Assembly: GCF_000745965.1 (NCBI RefSeq)
Contig: NZ_JQKI01000001.1
Coordinates: 372,087 to 436,086, forward strand
Direction: 5' to 3'
DNA: 64,000 nt
Source: Edaphobacter aggregans DSM 19364
GTDB taxonomy: Bacteria; Acidobacteriota; Terriglobia; Terriglobales; Acidobacteriaceae
Shown here: positions 25,776 through 34,645 of the stretch, in pieces
How positions within the stretch are numbered: position 1 is the stretch's first letter
Layout: every line of letters starts with the position of its first letter
The notes under the pieces: generated by a model
Database searches by the model: none
What the model was told of the DNA's origin: nothing
What the model saw: only the letters and a program-made list of their open reading frames with translations
Program-made: the position numbers and the translations under genes

Positions 25776-26375
25776 TCAGCGATAGAGCCCGTGTGCCTGG
25801 ATGTAGCTCAGGATCTCGGGTGGCAGCAGGTCGCGGCAACGGTCTCCGACGGCAAGCCTCTCGCGCAGTACGGTTGCGGAGATGTCCATGGCGACCGTCG
25901 CGAGCAGATGCACGCGCGCACGCTCGGCCGCGGTGAGATGCAGGCTCGAAAGATCATTCAGCGGATAGCCGGGGCGGCTGGCGACGATCCATTCGGCGAG
26001 CTCGAGCAGCCGTTCCGGCTCGCGCCAGTGGCGCAGGCTGAGGAAGCTATCGGCGCCGACGAGGTTGTAGAGCGTCGCCCCGGGCAACTGGCTGCGCAGC
26101 GTGGCCAGCGTGTCGACGGTGTAGTTGGGGTTGCTGTCGGGGCGCGGCGCGTCGAGAGTGGAGGCGGTGAAGCGAGGGTCGTCCGCGCAGGCAAGCTCGA
26201 CCATCGCCAACCGGTCGGGAAACGGCGTCCCCGTGGTGGTTGTCTTGAGCGGCTGTTGTCCTGCGGGGGCGAAGAGAACTGTGTCGAGGCCGAAGTTGTC
26301 CGCCGCGGCACGGGCGATGCCGATGTGACCGCGGTGAGGTGGATCGAAGGTGCCTCCGAACAGGGCGACGCGCAT
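25776..26375 (-). CDS. nadD: Nicotinate-nucleotide adenylyltransferase NadD
   Basis: The enzyme adenylates nicotinate mononucleotide in NAD biosynthesis. The nucleotidyltransferase motif GGTFDPPHRGH is at residues 7-17, and the second motif (ISATVLRERL) is near residue 170. It has 199 residues. The gene pairs with rsfS downstream, as in many bacteria. Confidence 0.94.
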   Translation of the reverse strand: MRVALFGGTFDPPHRGHIGIARAAADNFGLDTVLFAPAGQQPLKTTTTGTPFPDRLAMVELACADDPRFTASTLDAPRPDSNPNYTVDTLATLRSQLPGATLYNLVGADSFLSLRHWREPERLLELAEWIVASRPGYPLNDLSSLHLTAAERARVHLLATVAMDISATVLRERLAVGDRCRDLLPPEILSYIQAHGLYR

Positions 26376-26393
26376 GGCAGCAACGCTACGACG

Positions 26394-26912
26394 CTACCAC
26401 AGCCGCAGGACCAGGCCCGTCGTCAGGATCTTGGCATTGACGTTCTGGCCGGAGACGGCGCTGTAGTCGAAGTCGACGATGCGCCAGTCAACCTTTGGAA
26501 AGATGGTGAGGTCCAGCCCTCCGGCGACCTGGTAGTTGAAGTGTGTTGTTGTATCCCCTCCGCTGCCGCTGTTGTAACTCGCCACACCGATGAGGCCTTC
26601 GATATAAGGGCGAAGCGGGAGGACGGGAACCTTGAAGGCGAGGCGCGGACCCGCCGCTCCGGTGTAGTAGTGGAAGTCATTGCGGGTGATGAAGGAGCCG
26701 CGAAGGTCGCCTCCGATATTGACTGTGTGGAGGGGGTAGCCGGTCTGCTTGTATATGCCGAAGAGCGGACCATAGGCCCAGTCGGACGAGGCGCCGGAGA
26801 CATTGGCTCCGCTGTAGCCCGCGTAGATGGCGATCTGGGCACGGGCAGGCTTTGATGCACCGGCAAAGAGAAGGACGATGGCGAAAGAGAGCAGAATGTG
26901 TAAACGATTCAT
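26394..26912 (-). CDS. Predicted outer-membrane beta-barrel protein, unknown function
   Basis: The ATG at 26912 gives a clear signal peptide (LHILLSFAIVLLFAGASKPARA). The mature 145 residues alternate polar and hydrophobic positions (IAIYAGYSGANV; AYGPLFGIYKQT; ITRNDFHYYTGAAGPRLAF; FNYQVAGGLDLTIF) and end in LVLRLW, as small outer-membrane barrels do. No specific family was recognised. It is 18 bp ahead of nadD and could share its transcript. Confidence 0.6.
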   Translation of the reverse strand: MNRLHILLSFAIVLLFAGASKPARAQIAIYAGYSGANVSGASSDWAYGPLFGIYKQTGYPLHTVNIGGDLRGSFITRNDFHYYTGAAGPRLAFKVPVLPLRPYIEGLIGVASYNSGSGGDTTTHFNYQVAGGLDLTIFPKVDWRIVDFDYSAVSGQNVNAKILTTGLVLRLW

Positions 26913-27192
26913 GGGGGAAGGGCCTCGTGCCCTTAAGGGTATCCCACCCACTGACTTAGGCTGGGTGGCTTCTCCGAGAGGGATATGAAAGATAAATTCC
27001 GTGGTCGGCTATATGCAATCCCCGCGGGGGTCACTGTTCATTTCCGGACGCGTCATTGCAAATGCGGACAGGGCAGCGCCCTGCAGTAGCGCCTAAACTG
27101 CTGAAATCAGTTACTCCAGAGATGGTGATCGAACTGCACTTCCTTGTGTGTGATTCCGTCGCCGCGAGGTTGAGTCCGTCGTGCAGAACATC

Positions 27193-29706
27193 ATGAACGA
27201 TCTCCGCTACGCTCTACGCCAGTTGCGCCGCGCTCCGGTCTTTACGCTGACTGCCGTGCTCACCCTTGCGCTCGGTGTCGGCGCCAATACGGCCATCTTT
27301 TCGTTGCTGGACCAGGCGCTGTTGCGTGCCCTGCCGGTGCGCGAGCCCGAGCGGCTGGTATACCTGCAGGGAACCGGCCATGCATGGAACGGGCACACCA
27401 GCAACCACGGCGGCGGCGAGGAGTCCTACTTCTCCTACCCGATGTATCGCGACCTTCGCGACAAGGACTCGGCCTTCGAGGCTCTGGCCGGCACGACCAA
27501 GACCACCGTCGACCTTACCCGCAACGGGGCCTCGGAGTTCGCCGAGGCCGAGTTGGTCACCGGAGACTACTTCACGATGCTGGGCGTTCGACCGGCGCTG
27601 GGAAGGGTCTTCACTCAGGCCGAGGATCAGCAGAAGGACGCCGCCCCCGTGGCCGTCGTCAGCTTCAACTACTGGCGCGCGCACATGAACTCCGACCCGT
27701 CGGTGGTTGGCGAGACGACCTCGCTGAACAATCATCCGTTCCGAATCATTGGGGTCGCTGCCGCGGGCTTCCGCAGCGCGGTCTGGGGCGAAAGTCCCGC
27801 GATGTTCGTTCCTATGACGATGATCGATCAGGTGATCCCGGGCCAGGGCAGGCGGCTGACTGATCACACTGACCGCTGGATGAACATCATCGGCCGCCTA
27901 AAGGAGGGCGTGGCGGCGCGGCAGGCCCAGGCGGTGAGCGCTCCGCTGTGGTATGCGCTGCGCGCAGACGAGCTGAAGGCGCTGGGGACGCGATCGAAGC
28001 GATTCACTGACGAGTTTTTGACCAACAGCCGTCTGCTGGTGCAGCCGGCTGCGCGGGGCTTCTCCTACAACCGCGAGAACTATCAGACGCCGTTGATCGT
28101 CGTGATGGCGATGGCGCTTCTGGTGCTGCTGATCGCTGCAGTCAACGTAGCGAGCCTACTGCTGGTGCGGGCGGCTGCGCGGGCGCGGGAGTTTTCGCTG
28201 CGCTACGCACTGGGCGCGCGCGCACCGCGCATCCTCCGCCAGCTTCTGCTTGAGGGACTGCTGATCGGATTCGGTGGAGGAGCCACGGGCATGATGCTGG
28301 CTCCTGCCGCCATTCGCGTGCTGGCGCGACGATTGGGGAGTGACGACGGATCCGGGCCGTTTGCCTCGTCGATCGACCTTCGGCTGCTGCTCTTCAACTT
28401 TGCGATTGCGATCGCAGTCAGCGTCCTGTTCAGCCTCGCTCCCGCGCTCCAGGCGCTGCGGCCCGACCTTACCGGCGCGCTGCGAACGCAGCTCTCTACC
28501 AGCACAGGAGGCGCGCTCGGCTTCCGCAGGTTCGTTGTGGGAGCGCAGATTGGTCTGAGCCTGCTGCTGCTGGTCGGAGCGGGCCTGTTCGTTCGCACCA
28601 TGCAGCAGCTGCGGTCGTTCGATGTGGGCTACCGGACCGACCATCTCGTCGGCTTCGGGATGGCGCCACGGCTGGCCGGCTATGACTCTCTTCGTATCCC
28701 GGCGATGCGGCAGCGAATGCTCGAGAGCCTCGGTGCGCTTGCAGGCGTGGAGAGTGTGGCCGCGGCGAATACTCCGCAGCTCGGACATCAGGGCCACGGC
28801 GGCAACCTCACCTTCGCGAGCTACAAGGCCGCGCCGGAAGAGGACATCAATATCGACAAGACGAACATCAGCCCCGGGTTTCTCGGAACGTTTCACATCC
28901 GGTTGATTGCCGGGCGCGACTTCACTCCAGAGGATAATGCTACACATCCGAAGGTTGCGATCGTAAATGAGACTCTCGCGAAGAAGTACTTCGGCTCAGC
29001 GGCTAATGCGATGGGCCAGCGGTTCATGGATGGCGCATCCTCAAAGCCGGTCTTCGATACCGAGATCGTCGGGGTCGTGCGCGACTTCAGCTACCAGGGG
29101 ATTCGTGAAGAGATTCATCCAGCGACCTTCCAGCCTCTGGAGCAGGCGACCGGCTCCGATGTGAATCGTGCCCTCTACTTCTACGTGCGCACTCAGCTTG
29201 CGCCTGCGACGATGTTCGCGTCGATACGTCGCGCAGTCAGCGACATCGATCCGCTGCTGGCGATCGACAATCTGCGCACGATGGACCAGCAGATCGATGA
29301 GGGGCTCGAAAACGAACGGTTGATCGAGATGCTTGCCGTCACCTTTGGAGTGCTCGCCACCGTGCTGGCTGGCGTCGGGCTGTACGGCGTGGTCGCGTAT
29401 ACGACGGGTCAGCGCACCAAAGAGATCGGGATCCGCGTCGCTCTGGGGTCGTCGCGGTGGTCGATCTCGCGGCTCGTCTTCAGCGACGTTTTCCGGATGG
29501 CAGGCCTTGGCATTGCTTTCGCGCTTCCTACATCCATCCTGCTGGCGCGCCTGCTGCGTAGCCAGCTCTTCGGTGTCACCCCGTCTGACCCGTACGTCCT
29601 TACTGCGGCGGTGGCGCTGATAGCGGTCGTCGCAGGGATTGCGGCACTGCTGCCGGCGCGCAAGGCTGCCGCGGTGGAGCCATCAGTCGTGCTGCGGTCA
29701 GAGTAG
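27193..29706 (+). CDS. Orphan MacB/FtsX-type permease (ADOP family)
   Basis: The protein has two MacB-like periplasmic domains and two FtsX-type membrane domains in tandem, with no ATPase gene beside it, which defines the acidobacterial duplicated orphan permeases. The start MNDLRYALRQLRRAPVFTLTAVLTLALGVGANTAIF is the classic family opening; ATG 27193 is preferred to the GTG at 27181. Membrane helices lie near residues 20-45, 300-325, 355-375, 400-425, 455-475, and in three more near the C-terminus. It probably takes part in lipid, peptide or drug extrusion; the substrate is unknown. It splits obgE from nadD. Confidence 0.88.
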   Translation: MNDLRYALRQLRRAPVFTLTAVLTLALGVGANTAIFSLLDQALLRALPVREPERLVYLQGTGHAWNGHTSNHGGGEESYFSYPMYRDLRDKDSAFEALAGTTKTTVDLTRNGASEFAEAELVTGDYFTMLGVRPALGRVFTQAEDQQKDAAPVAVVSFNYWRAHMNSDPSVVGETTSLNNHPFRIIGVAAAGFRSAVWGESPAMFVPMTMIDQVIPGQGRRLTDHTDRWMNIIGRLKEGVAARQAQAVSAPLWYALRADELKALGTRSKRFTDEFLTNSRLLVQPAARGFSYNRENYQTPLIVVMAMALLVLLIAAVNVASLLLVRAAARAREFSLRYALGARAPRILRQLLLEGLLIGFGGGATGMMLAPAAIRVLARRLGSDDGSGPFASSIDLRLLLFNFAIAIAVSVLFSLAPALQALRPDLTGALRTQLSTSTGGALGFRRFVVGAQIGLSLLLLVGAGLFVRTMQQLRSFDVGYRTDHLVGFGMAPRLAGYDSLRIPAMRQRMLESLGALAGVESVAAANTPQLGHQGHGGNLTFASYKAAPEEDINIDKTNISPGFLGTFHIRLIAGRDFTPEDNATHPKVAIVNETLAKKYFGSAANAMGQRFMDGASSKPVFDTEIVGVVRDFSYQGIREEIHPATFQPLEQATGSDVNRALYFYVRTQLAPATMFASIRRAVSDIDPLLAIDNLRTMDQQIDEGLENERLIEMLAVTFGVLATVLAGVGLYGVVAYTTGQRTKEIGIRVALGSSRWSISRLVFSDVFRMAGLGIAFALPTSILLARLLRSQLFGVTPSDPYVLTAAVALIAVVAGIAALLPARKAAAVEPSVVLRSE

Positions 29707-29711
29707 TGGGT

Positions 29712-30812
29712 TCAGCGGCGGCTGCGGCGGGCCGAAGGTGCCGGCGGAGGATACGCGGGCTTCAGTTTGACGGGCTCGGCCGGCTCTGTCTCGATCGAAA
29801 GCGGGCGGTGCTCGGCGACCGCGGCGGCGATCGCGTACTTCAGCGCGTCGATTCCCTCGCCTGTCACGGCCGAGATGAGATAGAACGGCAGCTTCCGGCG
29901 CTTCGCGAACGCCGTCAGCTTCTTCAGCTTGTCCGGATTGGCGACGTCGGCCTTCGACGCAACGAGGATCGTCGGGCGTTTGGCGAGCGCCTTGTCGAAG
30001 CTGGCCAACTCCTCGGTGATAACCCTGAAGTCCTCGACCGGGTCAGGACGTCCAGATGCGTCGGAGACGTCGACGAGGTGGACGATCACGCTGGTGCGCT
30101 CGATGTGCTTGAGGAACTGGACGCCGAGTCCGGCGCCGAGGTGCGCGCCCTCGATGAGGCCGGGCAGGTCGGCGATGGTGAAGGACTGCTGGTGCGGATA
30201 CTCGCCGACCGAGACGACGCCGAGGTTGGGCTCGAGCGTGGTGAAGGCGTAGTTGGCGATCTTGGGCCGGGCAGCGGAGAGGCGCGAGATCAGGGTCGAT
30301 TTGCCGACGTTGGGATAGCCGACCAGTCCGGCGTCGGCCAGCAGGCGGAGTTCGAGGCGCAGGTGCCTCTCTTCGCCGGCGCGGCCGAGCTCGTGCTCGC
30401 GCGGAGCCTGGTGGGTGCTGGTGGCGAAGTGCTGGTTGCCGCGTCCACCGCGTCCTCCCCGGGCCACCACGATGGTCTCGTTGGGGTGGGTGAAGTCATG
30501 GAGCAGCTCGCCGGTGTCTTCGTCGTAGACGAGGGTCCCGATAGGCACCTGGAGGATGGCGGGATCGCCGGCGTGACCGGACATGTTGGAGCCCATGCCG
30601 TGCTGTCCGCGGCCGGATTTGTGCTCCGGATTGAAGCGAAAGTGGACCAGGGTGTTGTGGCTCAGCGAAGAGGACATCAGGATGTCTCCGCCGTGTCCGC
30701 CGTCGCCGCCGGAGGGGCCGCCGCGCGGAACAAACTTCTCGCGCCGGAAGGCCATGCAGCCGTTGCCGCCATCGCCGGCCTTCACGCGTATTTTCGCTTC
30801 ATCGATGAACAT
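29712..30812 (-). CDS. obgE: Ribosome-assembly GTPase Obg (ObgE/CgtA)
   Basis: Obg assists 50S subunit maturation and links growth to stress. The glycine-rich N-domain starts at [18 protein letters not shown], which fixes the start at 30812 (a longer frame upstream has no Obg sequence). The G domain has GYPNVGKST (G1), [11 protein letters not shown] (G3) and SKAD (G4). At 366 residues it ends soon after the G domain with a Pro/Arg tail, so the optional C-terminal OCT domain is absent. It ends six bases from the convergent permease gene. Confidence 0.94.
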   Translation of the reverse strand: MFIDEAKIRVKAGDGGNGCMAFRREKFVPRGGPSGGDGGHGGDILMSSSLSHNTLVHFRFNPEHKSGRGQHGMGSNMSGHAGDPAILQVPIGTLVYDEDTGELLHDFTHPNETIVVARGGRGGRGNQHFATSTHQAPREHELGRAGEERHLRLELRLLADAGLVGYPNVGKSTLISRLSAARPKIANYAFTTLEPNLGVVSVGEYPHQQSFTIADLPGLIEGAHLGAGLGVQFLKHIERTSVIVHLVDVSDASGRPDPVEDFRVITEELASFDKALAKRPTILVASKADVANPDKLKKLTAFAKRRKLPFYLISAVTGEGIDALKYAIAAAVAEHRPLSIETEPAEPVKLKPAYPPPAPSARRSRR

Positions 30813-31121
30813 ATTTACATTCAGTTTACAAGGCTCAGTTATAAGGTAAGTAAATACAGTAAAGATTGGGCCGTTGTACCGGTGTATCCCGCTGCTCTCG
30901 CTGGAAACGCGCGAGTGTGAATTTTGAGGGAAGACACCGGACATCATGATCTGGACCGACTGATTGACTGATGGTCCGGCCGTACCCTTCCGATAAAGGG
31001 CCGTTCATCGCAGAACCCTGCGATGTCCCAGTCTGCTTTTTCTGACTGACATAAAGAAGAGACACCCACGGGCCGGAGTCCGACAGGGCGCGCCTGCCTG
31101 AGTTTTTTTAGGAGACCTCAT
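30813..31121. other. Divergent intergenic region between obgE and a receptor gene
   Basis: The gap separates obgE (minus) from a receptor gene (plus). It should hold both promoters. No confident promoter words, repeats or genes were recognised in it except a good AGGAG ribosome binding site before 31122. Confidence 0.5.
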
Positions 31122-34100
31122 ATGAAGATCAAGAATTTAATGCGGTACGCGTGGCTTGCGGCATTGTGCAGCGGAATCTGCCAGCCTGGCCATGCGCAGT
31201 CTGCGACCGACGGAGCTATCAGCGGTACGGTGACCGATACGACCGATGCTGCCGTTTCTGGAGCGCAGGTCCTGGTTCGCAATATTGGAACCGGCAAGGA
31301 AGTCTCGCTGACGACCGACGCCAGCGGATTCTACAAGGCTGGGCTATTGCAGCCGGGAAACTACACAGTGACGGTGTCGGCGACGGGATTCAACTCATCC
31401 AGGACTGACAGCATCGTCGTTCAGTTGAACCAGGTCACGGCCGTGAGCCCGCACCTGGCCGTCGGCTCTACCTCGCAGACCGTCGAGATTACCGCCGACG
31501 CTCCGGTGCTGAACTTCGACTCGCCCGTCTACGGCGGTCACCTGGACACCAAGGAGATCGAGAGCCTGCCGATCAACGGACGCCGCTGGAGCAGCCTTAC
31601 GCTGCTGACCCCGGGCGTGACGGCAGACTCGCCGAGCGGATTCGGCCTCATCAGCTTCCGCGCCATGAGCCCGCTGCTGAACAACGTGCAGATCGACGGT
31701 ATCGACGACAACCAGGGCTTTTATGCCGAAGAGCGCGGCCGCACACGCGTCGGCTACTCCACCTCGCAGGTCGCGGTGGCGGAGTTCCAGGTGAACACCG
31801 GCGTCTACGCCGCAGACCTGGGCCGCGCGGTAGGCGGTGTGGTCAACACTGTTACCAAGAGCGGAACCAACAACCTGCACGGCGAGGTCTACTTTTACGA
31901 CCGCGACAACGCATGGGGAGCGTACAACCCGTACACGACCAACACCACGTTCAACTCGGCGACAAACACCTTCGTCACCGCACCTTATAAGCCTAAGGAC
32001 TGGCGCAAGAACTGGGGCTTCGGCGTTGGCGGACCGCTGATCAAGGACAAGCTCTTCTGGTTCTATGCGTATGACCAGTACAAGCGGAACTTCCCCGGAA
32101 CGGCCAAGGCCGGCAACCCGGGCCTGTTCTTTGCCGCTCCCACGGCAGCGTCGCTGACCACGCTGCAGAATCGGCTCGGCATCACGAGCACCGCGGCGGC
32201 GAACCTGTACAACAGCGGCCTGCAGGCGCTGCTTACGGACCTCGGCCCCGTCGCTCGTACGGGCAACCAGGTGATCAATACTCCCAAGATCGACTGGCAG
32301 ATCAACAGCAAGCACCATGCCAGCTTCCTCTACCACCGCCTGCGGTGGGACTCCCCGGGCGGCGTGCAGACCCAGGCTACCAATACCTACGCGATCGACA
32401 GCTTCGGCAACGACTTCGTAAAGCTGGACTATGGCATGGCGAAACTGGATAGTCTCTTTACGCCTCGCCTGTCGAACCAACTCCGCTACGGCTACGGCCG
32501 CGAGCTGAACTACGAGACGGCGCAGAAGCCGACCGCCTACACGACGCAGTACCTGACGCCGGCCAGCGGCACTCCTGTTGAGGTGGCGCTTGGCGGAGCG
32601 AACGGCTTCACGCTGGGCTCGCCCTACTATGGCTACCGTCCGCAGTATCCGGATGAGCGCAAGTGGCAGATCGGCGACACCGCCTCGTATATTGTGGATC
32701 GTCACTCCATTCGTTTTGGCGCGGACATCCTGCACAACTACGATCTGCAGAACAACCTGTTCCACAGCAATGCACAGATCAACTACACAACCTACACGGA
32801 CTACCTCTCGGACATCGCGCGTCCCGCCGGCTCGAAGGGTGTCTGCGATGCGAACCGGACCACCGCGAAGGGTACCTTCCCTTGCTACAGCGGCTATAAC
32901 CAGGGCTTCGGGCCGACGACGTTCGACCTGGCGACGACCGACTTGGGCTTCTTTATTCAGGACGACTGGAAGGCCACGCCGCAGCTGACCCTGAACCTGG
33001 GTCTTCGCTACGACTACGAGGTGATCCCCGGGCCTTACAAGAACCTCTACAACCCGGCGTTCCCTGCTGTTGCGAACACGTTTAGCGACAAGAACAACAT
33101 TGCGCCGCGGCTGGGCTTTGCCTGGGACCCGTTCGGAAAGGGCAAGACCGTTGTTCGCGGAGGCTATGGCATGTTCTTCGGCCGTATCCCGAACTCGATC
33201 CTGCTGAACGTGTACTACAACACGGGGTCGGCGGCCAGCCAGGTGCAGTATGCGCTGACCAACCAGACGGGGCCGTCGTTCCCGAACGCGCTGACCACCG
33301 CGCCTACGGTTGCTGCGAACTCCGCGCCGGCAGTGCAATACTTCGACAAGAACTTCCAGAGTCCGTACGCGCATGAGTTCGATCTCGCGGTGCAGCACGA
33401 TCTTGGCAAGTCGAACATCATCTCGGTTAGCTACGTGGGCTCGCTGGGCCGTGAGTTGCCGAACTTCCTGAACACGAACCTCGACCCGACGAAGACGTAC
33501 CAGTCCACGCTGGCGGTAATCCCGGCAGCGGGACAGACGACGTGCGGTCCGCTTGCATGTGGACCGTTGACCACCAAGGTGTACGCCAGTGCGGTGCAGA
33601 CGACTGCCGCGGGCGCTACGAAGAGCGCACTGCTGAACCCGAACTTCGGCGCGACCACCGAGGTGGTGAGCAACATCAACTCCAGCTACAACGCGATGAC
33701 GGTCGAGGTTCAGAACCGCACCTACAAGCTGGTTCAGTTCGATGCGCACTATACCTGGGCGCACGCTCTGGACTACAACCAGAACCAGTCGACCAACCCG
33801 ACGACCAACAATTGGTATGACCCGTATGCGGATGCGCTGGCGAACTACGGTAACTCGAACTTCAACATCCCCAATCGGTTTGTGGGTTGGGCAATCGTGA
33901 ATGTGCCTGGAGTCAACAACAACACCTGGATGAAGTACCTGGCGAACGGCTGGTCCATCAAGCCGTCCTTCCAGGCGCAGTCGGGCTTCCCGTTCTCGCT
34001 CAACACCAGCGGCTTTGTTCCGAACCAAGCCTTCGGTTCGGCACCGGGTTGCGCGACCAACGGTATCGGCTGCTACCGGTCCAACGGCTCTGGTCTGGCG

Positions 34101-34403
34101 GCTACGGGCGTCTCCTACATTCCGCAGCTGGGCCGCAACACGCGTCAGTATCCTCGCACGATGGTGCTGGATATGCGCGCGCAGAAGAGCTTCACCTTCG
34201 CTGAGAAGTACAACCTCGAGCTGATCGGTGAGGCCTTCAACCTGGCGAACCACCAGAATGTAACCACGGTGAACACGACAGGCTACACGCTCTCGGGAAA
34301 CACGATGCAGTTCAACCCTGCTGCCGGTACGCCGCAGAACTCCAACTCGAACTTCGCCTACAGCCCGCGGCAGGTGCAGCTGGCTATCCGGCTGATGTTC
34401 TAA
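31122..34403 (+). CDS. TonB-dependent outer-membrane receptor, paralogue A of a tandem pair
   Basis: AGGAGAC precedes the ATG. After a signal peptide ending GHAQ, the CarboxypepD_reg-like domain (ISGTVTDTTDAAVSGAQVLV), the plug (LPINGRRWSSLTLLTPGV; QIDGIDDNQGF; DLGRAVGGVVNTVTKSGTNNLHG) and a long beta-barrel ending AIRLMF follow. At 1093 residues it is complete. The next gene is a diverged relative in the same order of motifs, so the pair probably arose by duplication. Its ligand is unknown. Confidence 0.93.
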   Translation: MKIKNLMRYAWLAALCSGICQPGHAQSATDGAISGTVTDTTDAAVSGAQVLVRNIGTGKEVSLTTDASGFYKAGLLQPGNYTVTVSATGFNSSRTDSIVVQLNQVTAVSPHLAVGSTSQTVEITADAPVLNFDSPVYGGHLDTKEIESLPINGRRWSSLTLLTPGVTADSPSGFGLISFRAMSPLLNNVQIDGIDDNQGFYAEERGRTRVGYSTSQVAVAEFQVNTGVYAADLGRAVGGVVNTVTKSGTNNLHGEVYFYDRDNAWGAYNPYTTNTTFNSATNTFVTAPYKPKDWRKNWGFGVGGPLIKDKLFWFYAYDQYKRNFPGTAKAGNPGLFFAAPTAASLTTLQNRLGITSTAAANLYNSGLQALLTDLGPVARTGNQVINTPKIDWQINSKHHASFLYHRLRWDSPGGVQTQATNTYAIDSFGNDFVKLDYGMAKLDSLFTPRLSNQLRYGYGRELNYETAQKPTAYTTQYLTPASGTPVEVALGGANGFTLGSPYYGYRPQYPDERKWQIGDTASYIVDRHSIRFGADILHNYDLQNNLFHSNAQINYTTYTDYLSDIARPAGSKGVCDANRTTAKGTFPCYSGYNQGFGPTTFDLATTDLGFFIQDDWKATPQLTLNLGLRYDYEVIPGPYKNLYNPAFPAVANTFSDKNNIAPRLGFAWDPFGKGKTVVRGGYGMFFGRIPNSILLNVYYNTGSAASQVQYALTNQTGPSFPNALTTAPTVAANSAPAVQYFDKNFQSPYAHEFDLAVQHDLGKSNIISVSYVGSLGRELPNFLNTNLDPTKTYQSTLAVIPAAGQTTCGPLACGPLTTKVYASAVQTTAAGATKSALLNPNFGATTEVVSNINSSYNAMTVEVQNRTYKLVQFDAHYTWAHALDYNQNQSTNPTTNNWYDPYADALANYGNSNFNIPNRFVGWAIVNVPGVNNNTWMKYLANGWSIKPSFQAQSGFPFSLNTSGFVPNQAFGSAPGCATNGIGCYRSNGSGLAATGVSYIPQLGRNTRQYPRTMVLDMRAQKSFTFAEKYNLELIGEAFNLANHQNVTTVNTTGYTLSGNTMQFNPAAGTPQNSNSNFAYSPRQVQLAIRLMF

Positions 34404-34424
34404 GCAGGCAAACAGCAAGGATAG

Positions 34425-34458
34425 AAGGGCGGCGGCTTCGGCTGCCGCCCTTTTCTTT
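34425..34458 (+). terminator. Terminator after receptor A
   Basis: AAGGGCGGCGGC pairs with GCTGCCGCCCTT around TTCG, followed by TTCTTTT. Confidence 0.85.
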
Positions 34459-34645
34459 TGCGGTTCTCTGCAACGTTCGTGGCTTTTCTAACGCGACAAA
34501 CTCCGCTAAGCTGCGGCTAAGTCCTCGAATCGTCTCCGGTGAAGCGAAGACCCGCACATCTGGCGAGTCCTGGACGAGTCGGTCTCCACGCGTCTCTTTC
34601 CGTGGTCGTGCTGAGCAGTAACCGACTGAGTATCGCGGAGAGAGC

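Noticed and set aside
31395..34418. A 1007-residue open frame on the minus strand
   Set aside because: It is the antisense shadow of a well-supported receptor gene; its sequence is Arg/Val-rich with no recognisable domain. The same applies to the long antisense frames over 35632-37770 and 57827-59041.
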